Source: Rivularia sp. MS3
Lineage (GTDB): Bacteria; Cyanobacteriota; Cyanobacteriia; Cyanobacteriales; Nostocaceae
NCBI GenBank assembly: GCA_019192545.1
Contig: JAHCMI010000080.1
Coordinates: 1-41,861 of the forward strand
Direction: 5' to 3'
Length of the DNA stretch: 41,861 nucleotides
Part shown: positions 31,444 through 40,401 of the stretch, one piece after another
Layout of the letters: the number at the start of each line of letters is the position of its first letter
Numbering within the stretch: position 1 is the stretch's first letter
Position numbers and translations under genes: made by a program
The notes under the pieces: model-generated
Told to the model about the DNA's origin: nothing
The model's input: the letters and a program-made list of their open reading frames with translations, nothing else
Databases searched by the model: none

Positions 31444-33648
31444 ATGATTGAAAAGCAAGCTTACACAACTAGTGGCGGTATTAATGTATCTCGCACGGTT
31501 ACGGAAGTTGAGATTGATGCAGCCTTACAAGATATATTGTTTCACCTTGACTCTAAGCGTGGGGGTTTGCTCAAAAGTAATTATGAATATCCCGGAAGAT
31601 ACAAAAGATGGGCAATTGGATTTGTAAATCCACCTCTGGAAGTGGCTACCCGAGATAAAAGTTTTACTATTAAGGCTTTGAACGAACGCGGTAAGGTTAT
31701 TTTACCGATGCTTTTGCAGCGTTTATCAAATCATTCGCAACTTGCACAAGTCGAGATTAATAATACAGAAACTATTACCGGTAGCATCAAGCGATCGCAA
31801 CAGTTTTTTGCAGAAGAAGAGCGCAGTAAACAACCTTCAGCTTTTACAGTTATCCGCGATATTCTCCAAGCTTTTTACAGCGATGAAGACGAGCATTTAG
31901 GGCTTTATGGCGCGTTTGGTTACGATTTGGTATTTCAGTTTGAACCAATTTCTCAACGTTTGCAGCGTGCGGACGATCAAAGAGATTTGGTGCTGTATTT
32001 GCCCGATGAGTTGGTAGTTGTTGACTATTATCTGCAACGTGCTTATCGTCTTAGCTATGAGTTTGAGAAAGGAGAAGCTAGTACGCAAAATCTTCCTCGC
32101 ACTGGCGAATCTATAGATTATAGAGGTAAACGCTTGACTCCGGAGCGTTCTTCAGATCATGAGAACGGCGAATATGCCAAACAGGTAGAAGGTGCTCTTG
32201 ATTACTTCCGCCGTGGCGATTTATTTGAAGTTGTACCTTCCCAAAACTTTTTCAAAGAAAGTAAAACTGCACCTTCAGAATTATTTACCACATTAGGACA
32301 AATAAATCCCAGTCCCTACGGTTTTATATTTAATTTAGGTGGAGAATACATTATTGGTTCTTCTCCGGAAATCTTTGTTCGAGTTGATGGTAGAAGGGTA
32401 GAAACTTGTCCGATTAGCGGTACTATAGCGCGGGGAAGGGATGCCCTCGATGATGAAAAGCAGATTCGTCAGCTACTCAATTCATTCAAGGATGAATCTG
32501 AATTAACTATGTGTACTGACGTGGATCGCAATGATAAATCGCGAATTTGCGAACCCGGTTCTGTACGAGTAATCGGCCGCCGTCAAATCGAAATGTACAG
32601 TCATTTAATCCATACGGTAGACCATGTAGAAGGTACGCTAAGACGCGAATTTGACGCTTTAGATGCCTTTTTAACTCATACCTGGGCAGTGACGGTAACG
32701 GGGGCACCGAAAAAATCAGCAATTGAATATCTCGAACAGCACGAACGCAGCGCCAGACGCTGGTACGGTGGAGCGGTAGGTTATTTATGCTTTAACGGTA
32801 ATTTGAATACCGGGTTAATTTTGCGGACAATTCGACTCAAAGATTCAATTGCCGAAGTCCGAGTTGGTGCAACGGTGCTGTACGATTCCATTCCCGCAGC
32901 CGAAGAACAGGAAACTTTAACTAAAGCTGCCGCAGCTTTTGAAACAATTCGCCGCGCCGGGGAAAAAGCCAAAGCTGCCGAAGGCGATGCAAATTCTTTA
33001 AGTGCTAGTATTCCCAATGTAGAAGCTGGAAAACGCATTTTATTAATCGACCATGAGGACTCTTTCGTTCACACTTTAGCCAACTACATGCGTCAAACTG
33101 GAGCATCTGTAAAAACACTGCGTCATGGTTTTGATGAATCAATTTTTGATACCGAAAAACCAGATTTAGTTGTATTATCTCCAGGGCCTGGAAAACCAAG
33201 TGATTTTAAAGTTCCGCAAACTGTTAAAGTTTGTATGAATCGTAATATCCCAGTTTTCGGCGTATGTTTGGGATTGCAAGGCATTGTTGAAGCCTTTGGT
33301 GGTGAATTAGGAGTTTTAGATTATCCCCAACATGGCAAACCTTCAAAGATTAATATCACCGACTCAAATTCGGTAATGTTTAAAGATTTACCCGCAGCTA
33401 TTACAGTTGGTAGATATCATTCTTTGTTTGCGCTTAAAGATAAATTTCCTCAAGAATTGAAAGTTACGGCAATGTCAGAAGACGATGTAATTATGGCAGT
33501 TGAACATAAAACATTGCCCATCGCAGCAGTACAGTTTCACCCAGAATCAATCATGACTTTAGCCGGAGAGGCTGGATTAGCGATGATTAAAAACGTCGTT
33601 TACAAATACACTAAGTCAGAAGATTCCGAAGTGGCTTCTGTCAGTTAA
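31444..33648 (+). CDS. trpE: Fused anthranilate synthase, TrpE-TrpG
   Basis: A 734-residue fusion of anthranilate synthase components I and II, converting chorismate plus glutamine to anthranilate, the first step of tryptophan synthesis. Residues ~20-515 are the chorismate-binding part, with EVVPSQNFF, SSPEIFVRVDGRRVETCPIS, GTIARGRDALDDEKQ, CTDVDRNDKSRICEPGSVRV and HTWAVTVTGAPKKSA. Residues ~530-725 are the glutamine amidotransferase with nucleophile Cys608 (VFGVCLGLQG) and His699/Glu701 (VQFHPES). The His after the nucleophile loop is Leu, as in other fused enzymes of this kind. A fused form differs from separate housekeeping subunits and probably serves scytonemin supply. The stop lies inside a CAGTTAA heptad array. 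Confidence 0.95.
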   Translation: MIEKQAYTTSGGINVSRTVTEVEIDAALQDILFHLDSKRGGLLKSNYEYPGRYKRWAIGFVNPPLEVATRDKSFTIKALNERGKVILPMLLQRLSNHSQLAQVEINNTETITGSIKRSQQFFAEEERSKQPSAFTVIRDILQAFYSDEDEHLGLYGAFGYDLVFQFEPISQRLQRADDQRDLVLYLPDELVVVDYYLQRAYRLSYEFEKGEASTQNLPRTGESIDYRGKRLTPERSSDHENGEYAKQVEGALDYFRRGDLFEVVPSQNFFKESKTAPSELFTTLGQINPSPYGFIFNLGGEYIIGSSPEIFVRVDGRRVETCPISGTIARGRDALDDEKQIRQLLNSFKDESELTMCTDVDRNDKSRICEPGSVRVIGRRQIEMYSHLIHTVDHVEGTLRREFDALDAFLTHTWAVTVTGAPKKSAIEYLEQHERSARRWYGGAVGYLCFNGNLNTGLILRTIRLKDSIAEVRVGATVLYDSIPAAEEQETLTKAAAAFETIRRAGEKAKAAEGDANSLSASIPNVEAGKRILLIDHEDSFVHTLANYMRQTGASVKTLRHGFDESIFDTEKPDLVVLSPGPGKPSDFKVPQTVKVCMNRNIPVFGVCLGLQGIVEAFGGELGVLDYPQHGKPSKINITDSNSVMFKDLPAAITVGRYHSLFALKDKFPQELKVTAMSEDDVIMAVEHKTLPIAAVQFHPESIMTLAGEAGLAMIKNVVYKYTKSEDSEVASVS

Positions 33649-33676
33649 CAGTTAACAGTTATCAGTTATCAGTAAC
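33642..33676. repeat. Heptad tandem repeat, 5 units, at trpE 3' end
   Basis: Units CAGTTAA x2, CAGTTAT x2, CAGTAAC. The trpE stop codon (33646-33648) is inside the first unit. Confidence 0.88.
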
Positions 33677-33963
33677 TACTCCCATTCCGCTCTAAGATTT
33701 CCTATGAAAATTTCTCCCTCACTCCCTCCCTCTCTCACTCTCTCACTCAACCCCAAACGGTAATCTTCTGCCGGGCAGGGAGTAATAGGCAATTATTTAC
33801 TGATAACTGTTAACTATAAATAGCAAGTAGTAAGTAGCCCTGAGCCGCACGCCGGGGCGCGAACGCTTACAGCAGGCGGGCTGATGCCGGAAAACCTTTT
33901 TACCTTAACTGTTTCACAAGTAGCGATTGGGGTTTAAGGAGAATTTACCTGCATGTTACATAG
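33677..33963. other. Repeat-rich spacer after trpE
   Basis: No gene is visible. It contains a homopyrimidine tract (33711-33748), then a short GC-rich patch at 33838-33890 (GAGCCGCACGCCGGGGCGCG and onward) that stands out against the AT-rich surroundings and looks like an inserted dispersed repeat. Confidence 0.55.
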
Positions 33964-34235
33964 CGATACTTTATTCGTGCCGACTTACTTATTCTGGCTG
34001 GAGAAAGCAAGTTTGAAGTTACTAAGAGGGCTGAGAACTTTCGGAAAATAAGATTTTTGAGCCAAACGCAACAGCAGAACTTAACACTATAGGTACAGAT
34101 GTATTCACTGATTCTTTTGCAGTACCTCAAAAAGTTCTAGAAGCAGGCAATAATTTAAGTTTGTCTAGCATGGAAATTATTGGTACGGGCTTATTATTGC
34201 ATAAACTTCAGAAACCGCTACTAAGTAAATTATAG
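33964..34235 (+). pseudogene. Frameshifted remnant of an unrecognised gene before trpC
   Basis: Two consecutive frames read like ordinary protein but do not join. The first, from 33964, gives RYFIRADLLILAGESKFEVT and continues KRAENFRK. From 34050 a different frame gives KIFEPNATAELNTIGTDVFT, then DSFAVPQKVLEAGNNLSLSS, and ends KPLLSKL at TAG 34233-34235. The change of frame at about 34,045 requires one added base or two removed. An in-frame TAG precedes the first part and no good start codon exists for the second. I do not recognise the family. It may be the 3' part of a decayed gene; chance cannot be excluded for so short a stretch. Confidence 0.4.
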
Positions 34236-34290
34236 CTATTCGCAATAAATATAATTAGGTTCGCCTTACTCGTTCTAAGGAAGTAATATT

Positions 34291-35142
34291 ATGAATAATG
34301 TGACAACTACCAATAGAATTAATATGCTAACTAGGCCCCGACACATACTTGAGGAAATAGTCTTGCATAAAAGGCAAGAAGTTGCTCAAATGCGATTGGA
34401 ATCTCCTTTAGCTAAGGTACAGGAACAACTTAAAGATGCGCCGAAGGTAAGAGATTTTTTAAAGGCTTTGCAAGATAATTCTCACCGTCCTAGTTTAATT
34501 GCAGAAGTAAAAAAAGCATCCCCAAGTAAAGGAATTATTCGGGAAGATTTTGACCCAATCAATATAGCTCAATCATATGAACGGGGGGGAGCAGCATGTC
34601 TTTCAGTTCTCACAGATAGTCATTTTTTTAAAGGTAGTTTTGACAACCTACGTAACGTCAGAAAAAGCGTAGAATTACCGCTATTATGCAAAGAATTTAT
34701 TGTTGATATATATCAAATATATTTAGCTAGAACTTTGGGCGCTGATGCAGTACTTTTGATTGCAGCTATTTTATCTAACGTGCAGTTGAAGGACTTTTTA
34801 CGAGTAATTCACAGCTTGAAGATGACAGCTTTAGTAGAAGTCCATACTGCTTCAGAACTAGATAGAGTGTTAAGACTTCCTGACGTGAAATTAGTCGGAA
34901 TTAACAACCGCAATCTCAAGAATTTTACCGTAGATTTGGCTAATACTGAAAAATTGATTGCTCAAAGAAAGTCACTATTGCAAAGTTTTGGAATTACCGT
35001 TATCAGCGAATCTGGTATATATACCCCTGACGATTTAGATTTCGTGGAAAAAGCTGGCGCTCGTGCCGTTTTAGTCGGAGAATCTTTAGTTAGGCAGCCA
35101 GATGTAGAAGATGCGGCAAGAAAGCTACTCAGTCATCAGTGA
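34291..35142 (+). CDS. trpC: Indole-3-glycerol phosphate synthase
   Basis: A 283-residue TIM-barrel enzyme that closes the pyrrole ring of indole, converting CdRP to indole-3-glycerol phosphate for TrpA. Family motifs run in order: [14 protein letters not shown] (~18-31), [20 protein letters not shown] (~69-88, with catalytic Glu and two Lys), [36 protein letters not shown] (Lys), [13 protein letters not shown] (Glu), [14 protein letters not shown] (Asn/Arg) and [12 protein letters not shown] (Glu-Ser). All catalytic positions are filled. A ribosome binding site AAGGAAG lies about 7 bases upstream of the ATG. The stop is inside a CAGYGAG heptad array. It starts the trpC-A-B-D run, spaced by repeats rather than tightly coupled. 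Confidence 0.95.
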   Translation: MNNVTTTNRINMLTRPRHILEEIVLHKRQEVAQMRLESPLAKVQEQLKDAPKVRDFLKALQDNSHRPSLIAEVKKASPSKGIIREDFDPINIAQSYERGGAACLSVLTDSHFFKGSFDNLRNVRKSVELPLLCKEFIVDIYQIYLARTLGADAVLLIAAILSNVQLKDFLRVIHSLKMTALVEVHTASELDRVLRLPDVKLVGINNRNLKNFTVDLANTEKLIAQRKSLLQSFGITVISESGIYTPDDLDFVEKAGARAVLVGESLVRQPDVEDAARKLLSHQ

Positions 35143-35178
35143 GCAGCGAGCAGCGAGCAGCGAGCAGTTAGGAGTTAG
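35137..35178. repeat. Heptad tandem repeat, 6 units, at trpC 3' end
   Basis: Units CAGTGAG, CAGCGAG x3, CAGTTAG, GAGTTAG. The trpC TGA stop (35140-35142) is in the first unit. Confidence 0.9.
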
Positions 35179-35243
35179 TAAGTTAAGAAGTTTTTTCCCT
35201 ACTGGTATTAAATTGCAATAGTTGTTAAGAGTAATTATTAATT

Positions 35244-35319
35244 AACAACCAATAACTAACAACTAACCGCTAACAACTATCCACTATCAAATATCAAATA
35301 TCAACTATCAACTAATAAC
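35244..35319. repeat. Degenerate heptad repeat running into trpA start
   Basis: About eleven units (AACAACC, AATAACT, AACAACT, AACCGCT, AACAACT, ATCCACT, ATCAAAT x2, ATCAACT x2, AATAACA) in one register. The last unit ends at 35320, which is the A of the trpA ATG. No ribosome binding site remains. Confidence 0.85.
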
Positions 35320-36141
35320 ATGGCTATAATTTCTCAGCGTTTTGAAGAGTTAAGAAAATCTAATACTTGTGCTTTGATTCCGTTTATTACGGCGGGCGAT
35401 CCAGATTTAGAAACTACTGCGAAAGCACTGAAAATATTAGATAAAAATGGTGCTAGCTTTATTGAATTAGGGGTTCCTTATTCTGACCCGTTGGCTGATG
35501 GTCCGGTGATTCAAGCTGCTGCAACTCGTGCTTTGGCAAAGGGTACGAAGCTAGATAATGTTTTACAGATGTTGAAAACATTAACTCCAGAGTTACAAGC
35601 ACCAATTATTCTATTTACTTATTACAATCCCATCTTGAATTTAGGGGTTAAAGAATTTTTAGCAAAAGTTGCTGAAGTTGGTGTTAAAGGGTTAGTAGTT
35701 CCCGATTTACCTTTAGAAGAAGCTGAAAATTTGATACAGTCAGCCCAAGAATTTGGTATTGAATTAACTTTGCTTGTAGCTCCTACCAGTTCAAAAGATA
35801 GAATCAGCGCGATCGCTAAATATTCTCAGGGTTTTATCTACTTAGTGAGTGTAACCGGTGTTACCGGAGTTCGTTCTGGTCTACAAAATCGGGTTAAGGA
35901 TATTCTAGATGAATTACGCGGAGTTACCGACAAAGCAATCGGTATCGGTTTCGGTATTTCCAATGGGGAACATGCTGCTCAAGCCCAACAATGGGGTGCA
36001 GACGCTGTAATCGTAGGTAGCGCTTTAGTAAAACGACTAGCAAACGGTACTCCCGAAGAAGGATTAAAAGCAGTCGAAGAACTGATGAAAGAATTAAAAT
36101 CTGCAATTTCTAGCGAACAGTTAACAGTTGCAGGGAAATAA
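35320..36141 (+). CDS. trpA: Tryptophan synthase alpha chain
   Basis: A 273-residue TIM-barrel alpha subunit that cleaves indole-3-glycerol phosphate to indole and glyceraldehyde 3-phosphate, passing indole to TrpB through the alpha2-beta2 channel. Catalytic Glu49 and Asp60 fall exactly at canonical positions in [76 protein letters not shown] and [13 protein letters not shown] are further family signatures. The start is normal in length despite lacking a ribosome binding site: a heptad array touches the ATG. The C-terminal [10 protein letters not shown] again looks repeat-derived. In N. punctiforme a tyrosinase-like gene lies between trpA and trpB; here only 134 bases separate them. Confidence 0.96.
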   Translation: MAIISQRFEELRKSNTCALIPFITAGDPDLETTAKALKILDKNGASFIELGVPYSDPLADGPVIQAAATRALAKGTKLDNVLQMLKTLTPELQAPIILFTYYNPILNLGVKEFLAKVAEVGVKGLVVPDLPLEEAENLIQSAQEFGIELTLLVAPTSSKDRISAIAKYSQGFIYLVSVTGVTGVRSGLQNRVKDILDELRGVTDKAIGIGFGISNGEHAAQAQQWGADAVIVGSALVKRLANGTPEEGLKAVEELMKELKSAISSEQLTVAGK

Positions 36142-36183
36142 GGTTAAAGGTTAAAGGTCAAAGGTTGAAGGTTGAAGGTTAAA
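36142..36183. repeat. Heptad tandem repeat, 6 units, trpA-trpB spacer
   Basis: Units GGTTAAA x2, GGTCAAA, GGTTGAA x2, GGTTAAA, beginning one base after the trpA stop. A C/T tract follows at 36198-36230. Confidence 0.88.
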
Positions 36184-36275
36184 ATTATTTATTTTTGTCT
36201 CCCCCCTCTTCCCCCTCTCTCCTTTCTCCCAATCCCCAATTTGTCATTTTTCAAATTAATTAAAGGATAAAAAAA

Positions 36276-37514
36276 ATGGTCAGTACTCCAGATATCAATA
36301 CTAAAGTCTCATCAGTAGCTCGTCCCGATAATTTAGGAAGATTCGGAAAGTTTGGTGGAAAGTACGTTCCCGAAACTTTAATGCCCGCATTAAGTGAGTT
36401 AGAAACTGCTTACCAGAAGTATCGTAATGACCCCGATTTCAAGTCTGAATTAGCTGGTTTATTGCGGGATTACGTAGGAAGACCTAGCCCTTTGTATTTT
36501 GCGGAACGCTTGACCGAGCATTATGCAAAACCAGATGGCTCTGGAGCGCAAATTTATTTAAAGCGTGAGGATTTAAATCATACCGGCGCTCATAAAATTA
36601 ATAATGCTTTAGCTCAAGTTTTGTTGGCTAAACGCATGGGTAAGCAAAGAATTATCGCTGAAACCGGAGCCGGACAACACGGTGTTGCGACTGCTACTGC
36701 TTGCGCTCGCTTTGGTTTGAAGTGCGTGATTTTCATGGGTATCCACGACATGGAAAGACAAGCGCTCAACGTATTTCGGATGCGGTTGATGGGAGCGGAA
36801 GTTAGCCCTGTAGAAGCAGGAACCGGAACTTTAAAAGATGCAACTTCTGAAGCAATTCGCGACTGGGTAACGAATGTAGAAACTACACACTACATTTTAG
36901 GTTCTGTAGCTGGGCCTCATCCCTACCCAATGTTGGTACGCGATTATCATGCGATGATTGGTGCGGAAACTCGCAATCAATGTGAAGAGAAATGGGGAGG
37001 ATTGCCAGATATTCTTTTAGCTTGTGTTGGTGGTGGTTCTAATGCAATGGGTTTATTTCACGAATTTGTAGAAGAAGAATCCGTGCGCTTAATTGGAGTC
37101 GAAGCAGCCGGTGAAGGTGTTGCTACCGAAAAACATGCCGCAACTTTGACTAAAGGAAGAGTCGGAGTATTGCATGGTGCAATGAGTTACTTATTGCAAG
37201 ATAACGACGGACAAGTCATCGAAGCGCACTCAGTCAGCGCCGGTTTGGACTATCCCGGAGTTGGACCAGAACACAGTTTTCTCAAAGATATGAATCGTGC
37301 TGAATACTATAGCGTTACCGATAAAGAAGCTTTAGCAGCATTTAGAAAAGTGTCGGAACTAGAAGGAATTATTCCCGCACTAGAAACCGCTCATGCTTTT
37401 GCTTATTTAGAAAAACTCTGTCCTGAACTAGATGGAAGTCCGAAATTAGTTATCAACTGTTCCGGTAGAGGTGACAAAGACGTACAAACCGTAGCTAAAG
37501 TAATCAATCTTTAG
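36276..37514 (+). CDS. trpB: Tryptophan synthase beta chain
   Basis: A 412-residue PLP enzyme (fold type II) that condenses indole with serine to give tryptophan. Key elements are [20 protein letters not shown] (~21-40), the PLP-binding Lys107 in [20 protein letters not shown], the substrate loop [20 protein letters not shown], the phosphate-binding glycine loop [17 protein letters not shown] and the C-terminal [12 protein letters not shown]. The N-terminal ~20 residues exceed the usual ~397-residue size slightly. The gene has a decent AAAGGA site about 11 bases before the ATG. TrpB here follows TrpA directly and presumably forms a dedicated synthase complex; its product is the substrate of ScyB. 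A cluster of dispersed repeats follows before trpD. Confidence 0.96.
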   Translation: MVSTPDINTKVSSVARPDNLGRFGKFGGKYVPETLMPALSELETAYQKYRNDPDFKSELAGLLRDYVGRPSPLYFAERLTEHYAKPDGSGAQIYLKREDLNHTGAHKINNALAQVLLAKRMGKQRIIAETGAGQHGVATATACARFGLKCVIFMGIHDMERQALNVFRMRLMGAEVSPVEAGTGTLKDATSEAIRDWVTNVETTHYILGSVAGPHPYPMLVRDYHAMIGAETRNQCEEKWGGLPDILLACVGGGSNAMGLFHEFVEEESVRLIGVEAAGEGVATEKHAATLTKGRVGVLHGAMSYLLQDNDGQVIEAHSVSAGLDYPGVGPEHSFLKDMNRAEYYSVTDKEALAAFRKVSELEGIIPALETAHAFAYLEKLCPELDGSPKLVINCSGRGDKDVQTVAKVINL

Positions 37515-37521
37515 TAAATCC

Positions 37522-37745
37522 AGGTTCGTAGTTGCGCTGTCTTCGCCAAAAATGTTGAACACAAAAGCGCAACTACGAACCTATACCCCTCGTTACCAGG
37601 TTCTACCTGGTAATGCATTTTCAGAGGCACTGGCTCTTGTATAATCTGATGTCAGAGACTTCCGGGTAAGGGTTCCCAGCCAGAGACTGGAAGTGAAAAT
37701 AGTTCGTTCGACATTTTTGGCGCTGTAAGCGCAACTACGAGCCTA
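37522..37745. repeat. Composite of dispersed palindromic repeats between trpB and trpD
   Basis: Positions 37522-37538 (AGGTTCGTAGTTGCGCT) and 37566-37582 are a perfect 17-bp inverted repeat. 37593-37601 (TTACCAGGT) pairs with 37605-37613 (ACCTGGTAA). Around 37669-37690 is a reverse copy of the scyF-eboA element (GGTTCCCAGCCAGAGACTGG). Around 37705-37745 the first element recurs, partly inverted (GACATTTTTGGCGC, then AGCGCAACTACGAGCC). The whole spacer is therefore repeat-derived; I see no gene in it. Confidence 0.85.
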
Positions 37746-37821
37746 TAATCTAATATTTTTCATTTATTTTCTACCTAATTTAATAACAACAAATAATTCT
37801 TAATCTAAAATCCAAAATGCC

Positions 37822-38901
37822 ATGACTCAAACCCCAGTAAAAACCCAAGCTCCTGATACTGCTCGGTGGTCTACTTTACTCCAGCAGCTATTAAGCAAAG
37901 AATCTCTCAGCGTTAATCAAGCAACTGAATTAATTGAAGGATGGCTTAATGATGAAATTCCTCCGGTACTTTCCGGTGGGATTTTGACTGCAATTCAAGC
38001 TAAAGGAGTCTCACCGGAAGAATTGGTGGGTATGGCTCAAGTTTTGCAATCTCAGTCTTTAGGAGGAATCGAAAATCATCAATCTGAGTACCCACTGATA
38101 GATACTTGCGGTACGGGTGGGGATGGTGCTTCTACTTTTAATATTTCCACTGCCGTTGCTTTTGTCGCTGCTGCTGCTGGAGTGAAAGTTGCTAAACACG
38201 GCAATCGTTCGGCTTCTAGTAAAACTGGTTCTGCTGATGTACTGGAAGCTTTAGGTATAAATCTTCAAGCTGACCCCAAAAAAGTACGGTCTGCGGTTGA
38301 TGAAATCGGCGTGACATTTTTGTTTGCACCAGGTTGGCATCCGGCTTTGAAGCCCGTCGCTCCTTTACGCAAAACTTTAAAAATCCGGACTATTTTTAAC
38401 TTGCTTGGGCCTTTAGTAAATCCTATGAGTCCGACAGGGCAGGTTATTGGTGTATCAGATCCATTTTTAGTACAGACAATTGCTCCAGCTTTATCGCAAT
38501 TAGGAATTCGTCGGGGAATAGTAATTCACGGAAGAGAAAGATTAGATGAAGGCGGTTTGGGTGATGTTAACGATGTGGCAATGGTAAAAGATGGGCAAGT
38601 AAATTTATTAGAATTAACCGCAGAAAAATTAGGTTTAAATCCCGCACCAATCGGAGATTTGAAAGGTGGAGAAGTTCAAGAAAATGCCGATATTTTAAAG
38701 GCTGTTTTACAAGGAAAAGGCACTCAAGCACAGCAAGATGTAGTTGCTTTAAATACAGCTTTAGCCCTAGAAGTGGGTGAAGCGGTTGATGGAGAAGATA
38801 TTGTAGAGCGCTGTACTAAAGGTGTAGTTACTGCCAAAGATGTTCTCAAAAGTGGTGAAGCCTGGAAAAAGTTAGAACAGCTTGCTGAGTTTTTGAAGTA
38901 A
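37822..38901 (+). CDS. trpD: Anthranilate phosphoribosyltransferase
   Basis: A 359-residue enzyme that attaches phosphoribose from PRPP to anthranilate, the second step of tryptophan synthesis. Signature motifs: [20 protein letters not shown] (N-terminal helices), the PRPP glycine loop [17 protein letters not shown] (~94-110), [20 protein letters not shown] (~132-151), [32 protein letters not shown] and [11 protein letters not shown]. All catalytic and metal sites are present. It is the last of the plus-strand biosynthetic genes in the window, completing trpE/G, C, A, B and D. trpF (phosphoribosylanthranilate isomerase) is not present and must be encoded elsewhere. The ATG has no obvious ribosome binding site. 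Confidence 0.96.
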   Translation: MTQTPVKTQAPDTARWSTLLQQLLSKESLSVNQATELIEGWLNDEIPPVLSGGILTAIQAKGVSPEELVGMAQVLQSQSLGGIENHQSEYPLIDTCGTGGDGASTFNISTAVAFVAAAAGVKVAKHGNRSASSKTGSADVLEALGINLQADPKKVRSAVDEIGVTFLFAPGWHPALKPVAPLRKTLKIRTIFNLLGPLVNPMSPTGQVIGVSDPFLVQTIAPALSQLGIRRGIVIHGRERLDEGGLGDVNDVAMVKDGQVNLLELTAEKLGLNPAPIGDLKGGEVQENADILKAVLQGKGTQAQQDVVALNTALALEVGEAVDGEDIVERCTKGVVTAKDVLKSGEAWKKLEQLAEFLK

Positions 38902-39726
38902 ATAAATATTGAGAATGGGTATTGGGCATTGGTAACTAAAAGTTAGAGATTTTGACCTTTAATCTTTAACCTTTGCCCTTTAACTATATTTTTATTATTT
39001 TTTAAGGCTCATCAGGAGTTAATATGCTAAAAAATTATAAAAAAAGGGAACAGGAAACAGGGAATAGGGAACAGATAATAAAAAATATTATTTATGAATA
39101 AAATCGACTAATAAAACCCCCAAACCTTTGTATGATAATAATTTTAGACAAATAAGTCATAGTTTTAGCATAGTACGTACTGAAGTACCTTTTTTAATCA
39201 ATATTTAACCTAATTCTTTTCAAGAAAATAATTTATTTTTCGTTAATTGAATATATATTTTTAATTCGTGCAGATAAGTTTCGCTTATATAGCTATGGTT
39301 TTAACCACTAGTTAAGGATTGAATTCGACTTTCTAAACACTTATTAGCTTCATTACTAGTGTTGCGAGAAAGTTATATACACTACAATAATTTAATAACT
39401 CTGTATCAAAAAAAATATCTAAAGAAACGAAAGAATCATCAAAATATCCTTCATAGTATTTAACATATAAATCAATTACTCTAATACATAGGCGTTAGGT
39501 AAATAGATTTTAACGCGCCAATTAAGGAATATCTCTATTATTGTTTTTCGCATTTGGCATCTTCATTCAATAACAATGCTTGAGATTTTTTCCAATCTAT
39601 CAATTTATAAGATATTCAAGCATTATTGTTAGGACGTTGTCAATAAATTGTGGTTAAAAAAATTAGGAAATCTGGAAATTTTATTTCCTAATTAAGTTAA
39701 AAATTAACATAGGAGAATTATTCTTA
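38902..39726. other. 825-base AT-rich gap after trpD
   Basis: No gene is visible. Near 39,045-39,080 there is a short run of GGGAACAGGAAACAGGG type units related to the heptad repeats. Near 39575-39583 and 39616-39624 an inverted repeat AATGCTTGA / TCAAGCATT with further imperfect pairing forms a hairpin ~95 bases before the next gene. AGGAG at 39711-39715 is the ribosome binding site of that gene. Confidence 0.5.
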
Positions 39727-40401
39727 ATGGCAGAAGATATCAATCCAAATACCAACGGTTCATTTGGTAGTGGGAACATAGACTTAAGTGAAAGTGTTTT
39801 CGGTCCCTTATTTGACTTACCAGGTATAGATAGTCCCGAAGATATATTCGGCAATATTGGCGCTCCTACTAGAAACTCTAATAACGAAGGTGATTCATCA
39901 ATGGACGGAAACAGTATGCAAGGTAGCGAAAACGTAAATTTAGGCCCATTTAGTCGTTTACTCGACATCCAGGGTGCGGATGGAGAAAATTTAGGGCCAC
40001 AAGATATATTTGGAAATCTTAGTGGTGGTTCAAATCCCTTTGGTGGCAGCGGTGAAGGCAGTGAAGATGGTCCTCCTGCCGATATGGATATGGGTGAATT
40101 AGAATACGGTGGCAATCCTTTCGCTGGAAACAATTTCTGGACTATTTTCAATGGAGGCGTAAATCCTGCTGAAGCTTCCGGTGGCGGCTTCGGTGGCGGT
40201 TCACCAATGGGCGGTGGAGACGAAGTTACTGAAGGCGGAAATCCCTTTGCTGGCGGCGGAATGCCATCATTCGGTGGTGGTAGTTTCGGCGGTGGTAGCG
40301 GCGATTCTGGCGGAAATCCCTTTGCTGGCGGCGGAATGCCATCATTTGGTGGTGGCGGTTTCGGCGGCGGTAGCGGTGGTTTCGGCGGTTTCGGCGGTTA
40401 A
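39727..40401 (+). CDS. Unrecognised acidic, Gly-rich protein with NPF modules
   Basis: A 224-residue protein of unknown family. Residues ~20-50 and ~70-103 are related repeats, each ending in a DIFGN block (GPLFDLPGIDSPEDIFGN; GPFSRLLDIQ ... GPQDIFGN). The C-terminal half is Gly-rich with three NPFAG modules. The last two (GGNPFAGGGMPSFGGG...) are nearly identical in DNA, 75 bp per unit. There is one Trp, no Cys and little hydrophobicity; no signal peptide or membrane span is seen. It is probably disordered or repetitive, and could be a secreted or assembly-forming protein. A clear AGGAG site lies 11 bases before the ATG, and coding bias supports the frame. The protein starting at 41254 shares the NPFAGG/NPFG modules, so they are likely a paralogous pair. 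It is not an obvious part of scytonemin synthesis. Confidence 0.7.
   Translation: MAEDINPNTNGSFGSGNIDLSESVFGPLFDLPGIDSPEDIFGNIGAPTRNSNNEGDSSMDGNSMQGSENVNLGPFSRLLDIQGADGENLGPQDIFGNLSGGSNPFGGSGEGSEDGPPADMDMGELEYGGNPFAGNNFWTIFNGGVNPAEASGGGFGGGSPMGGGDEVTEGGNPFAGGGMPSFGGGSFGGGSGDSGGNPFAGGGMPSFGGGGFGGGSGGFGGFGG
40234..40383. repeat. 75-bp tandem duplication inside the NPF protein gene
   Basis: Two adjacent 75-base copies (40234-40308 and 40309-40383) differ at only a few positions and encode GGNPFAGGGMPSFGGG... (25 residues each). Confidence 0.85.

Noticed and set aside
39681-40151. Minus-strand frame of 156 codons over the NPF protein gene
   Set aside because: Pro/Ser-rich mirror of the Gly/Asp-rich plus frame, which has a good AGGAG site and start.
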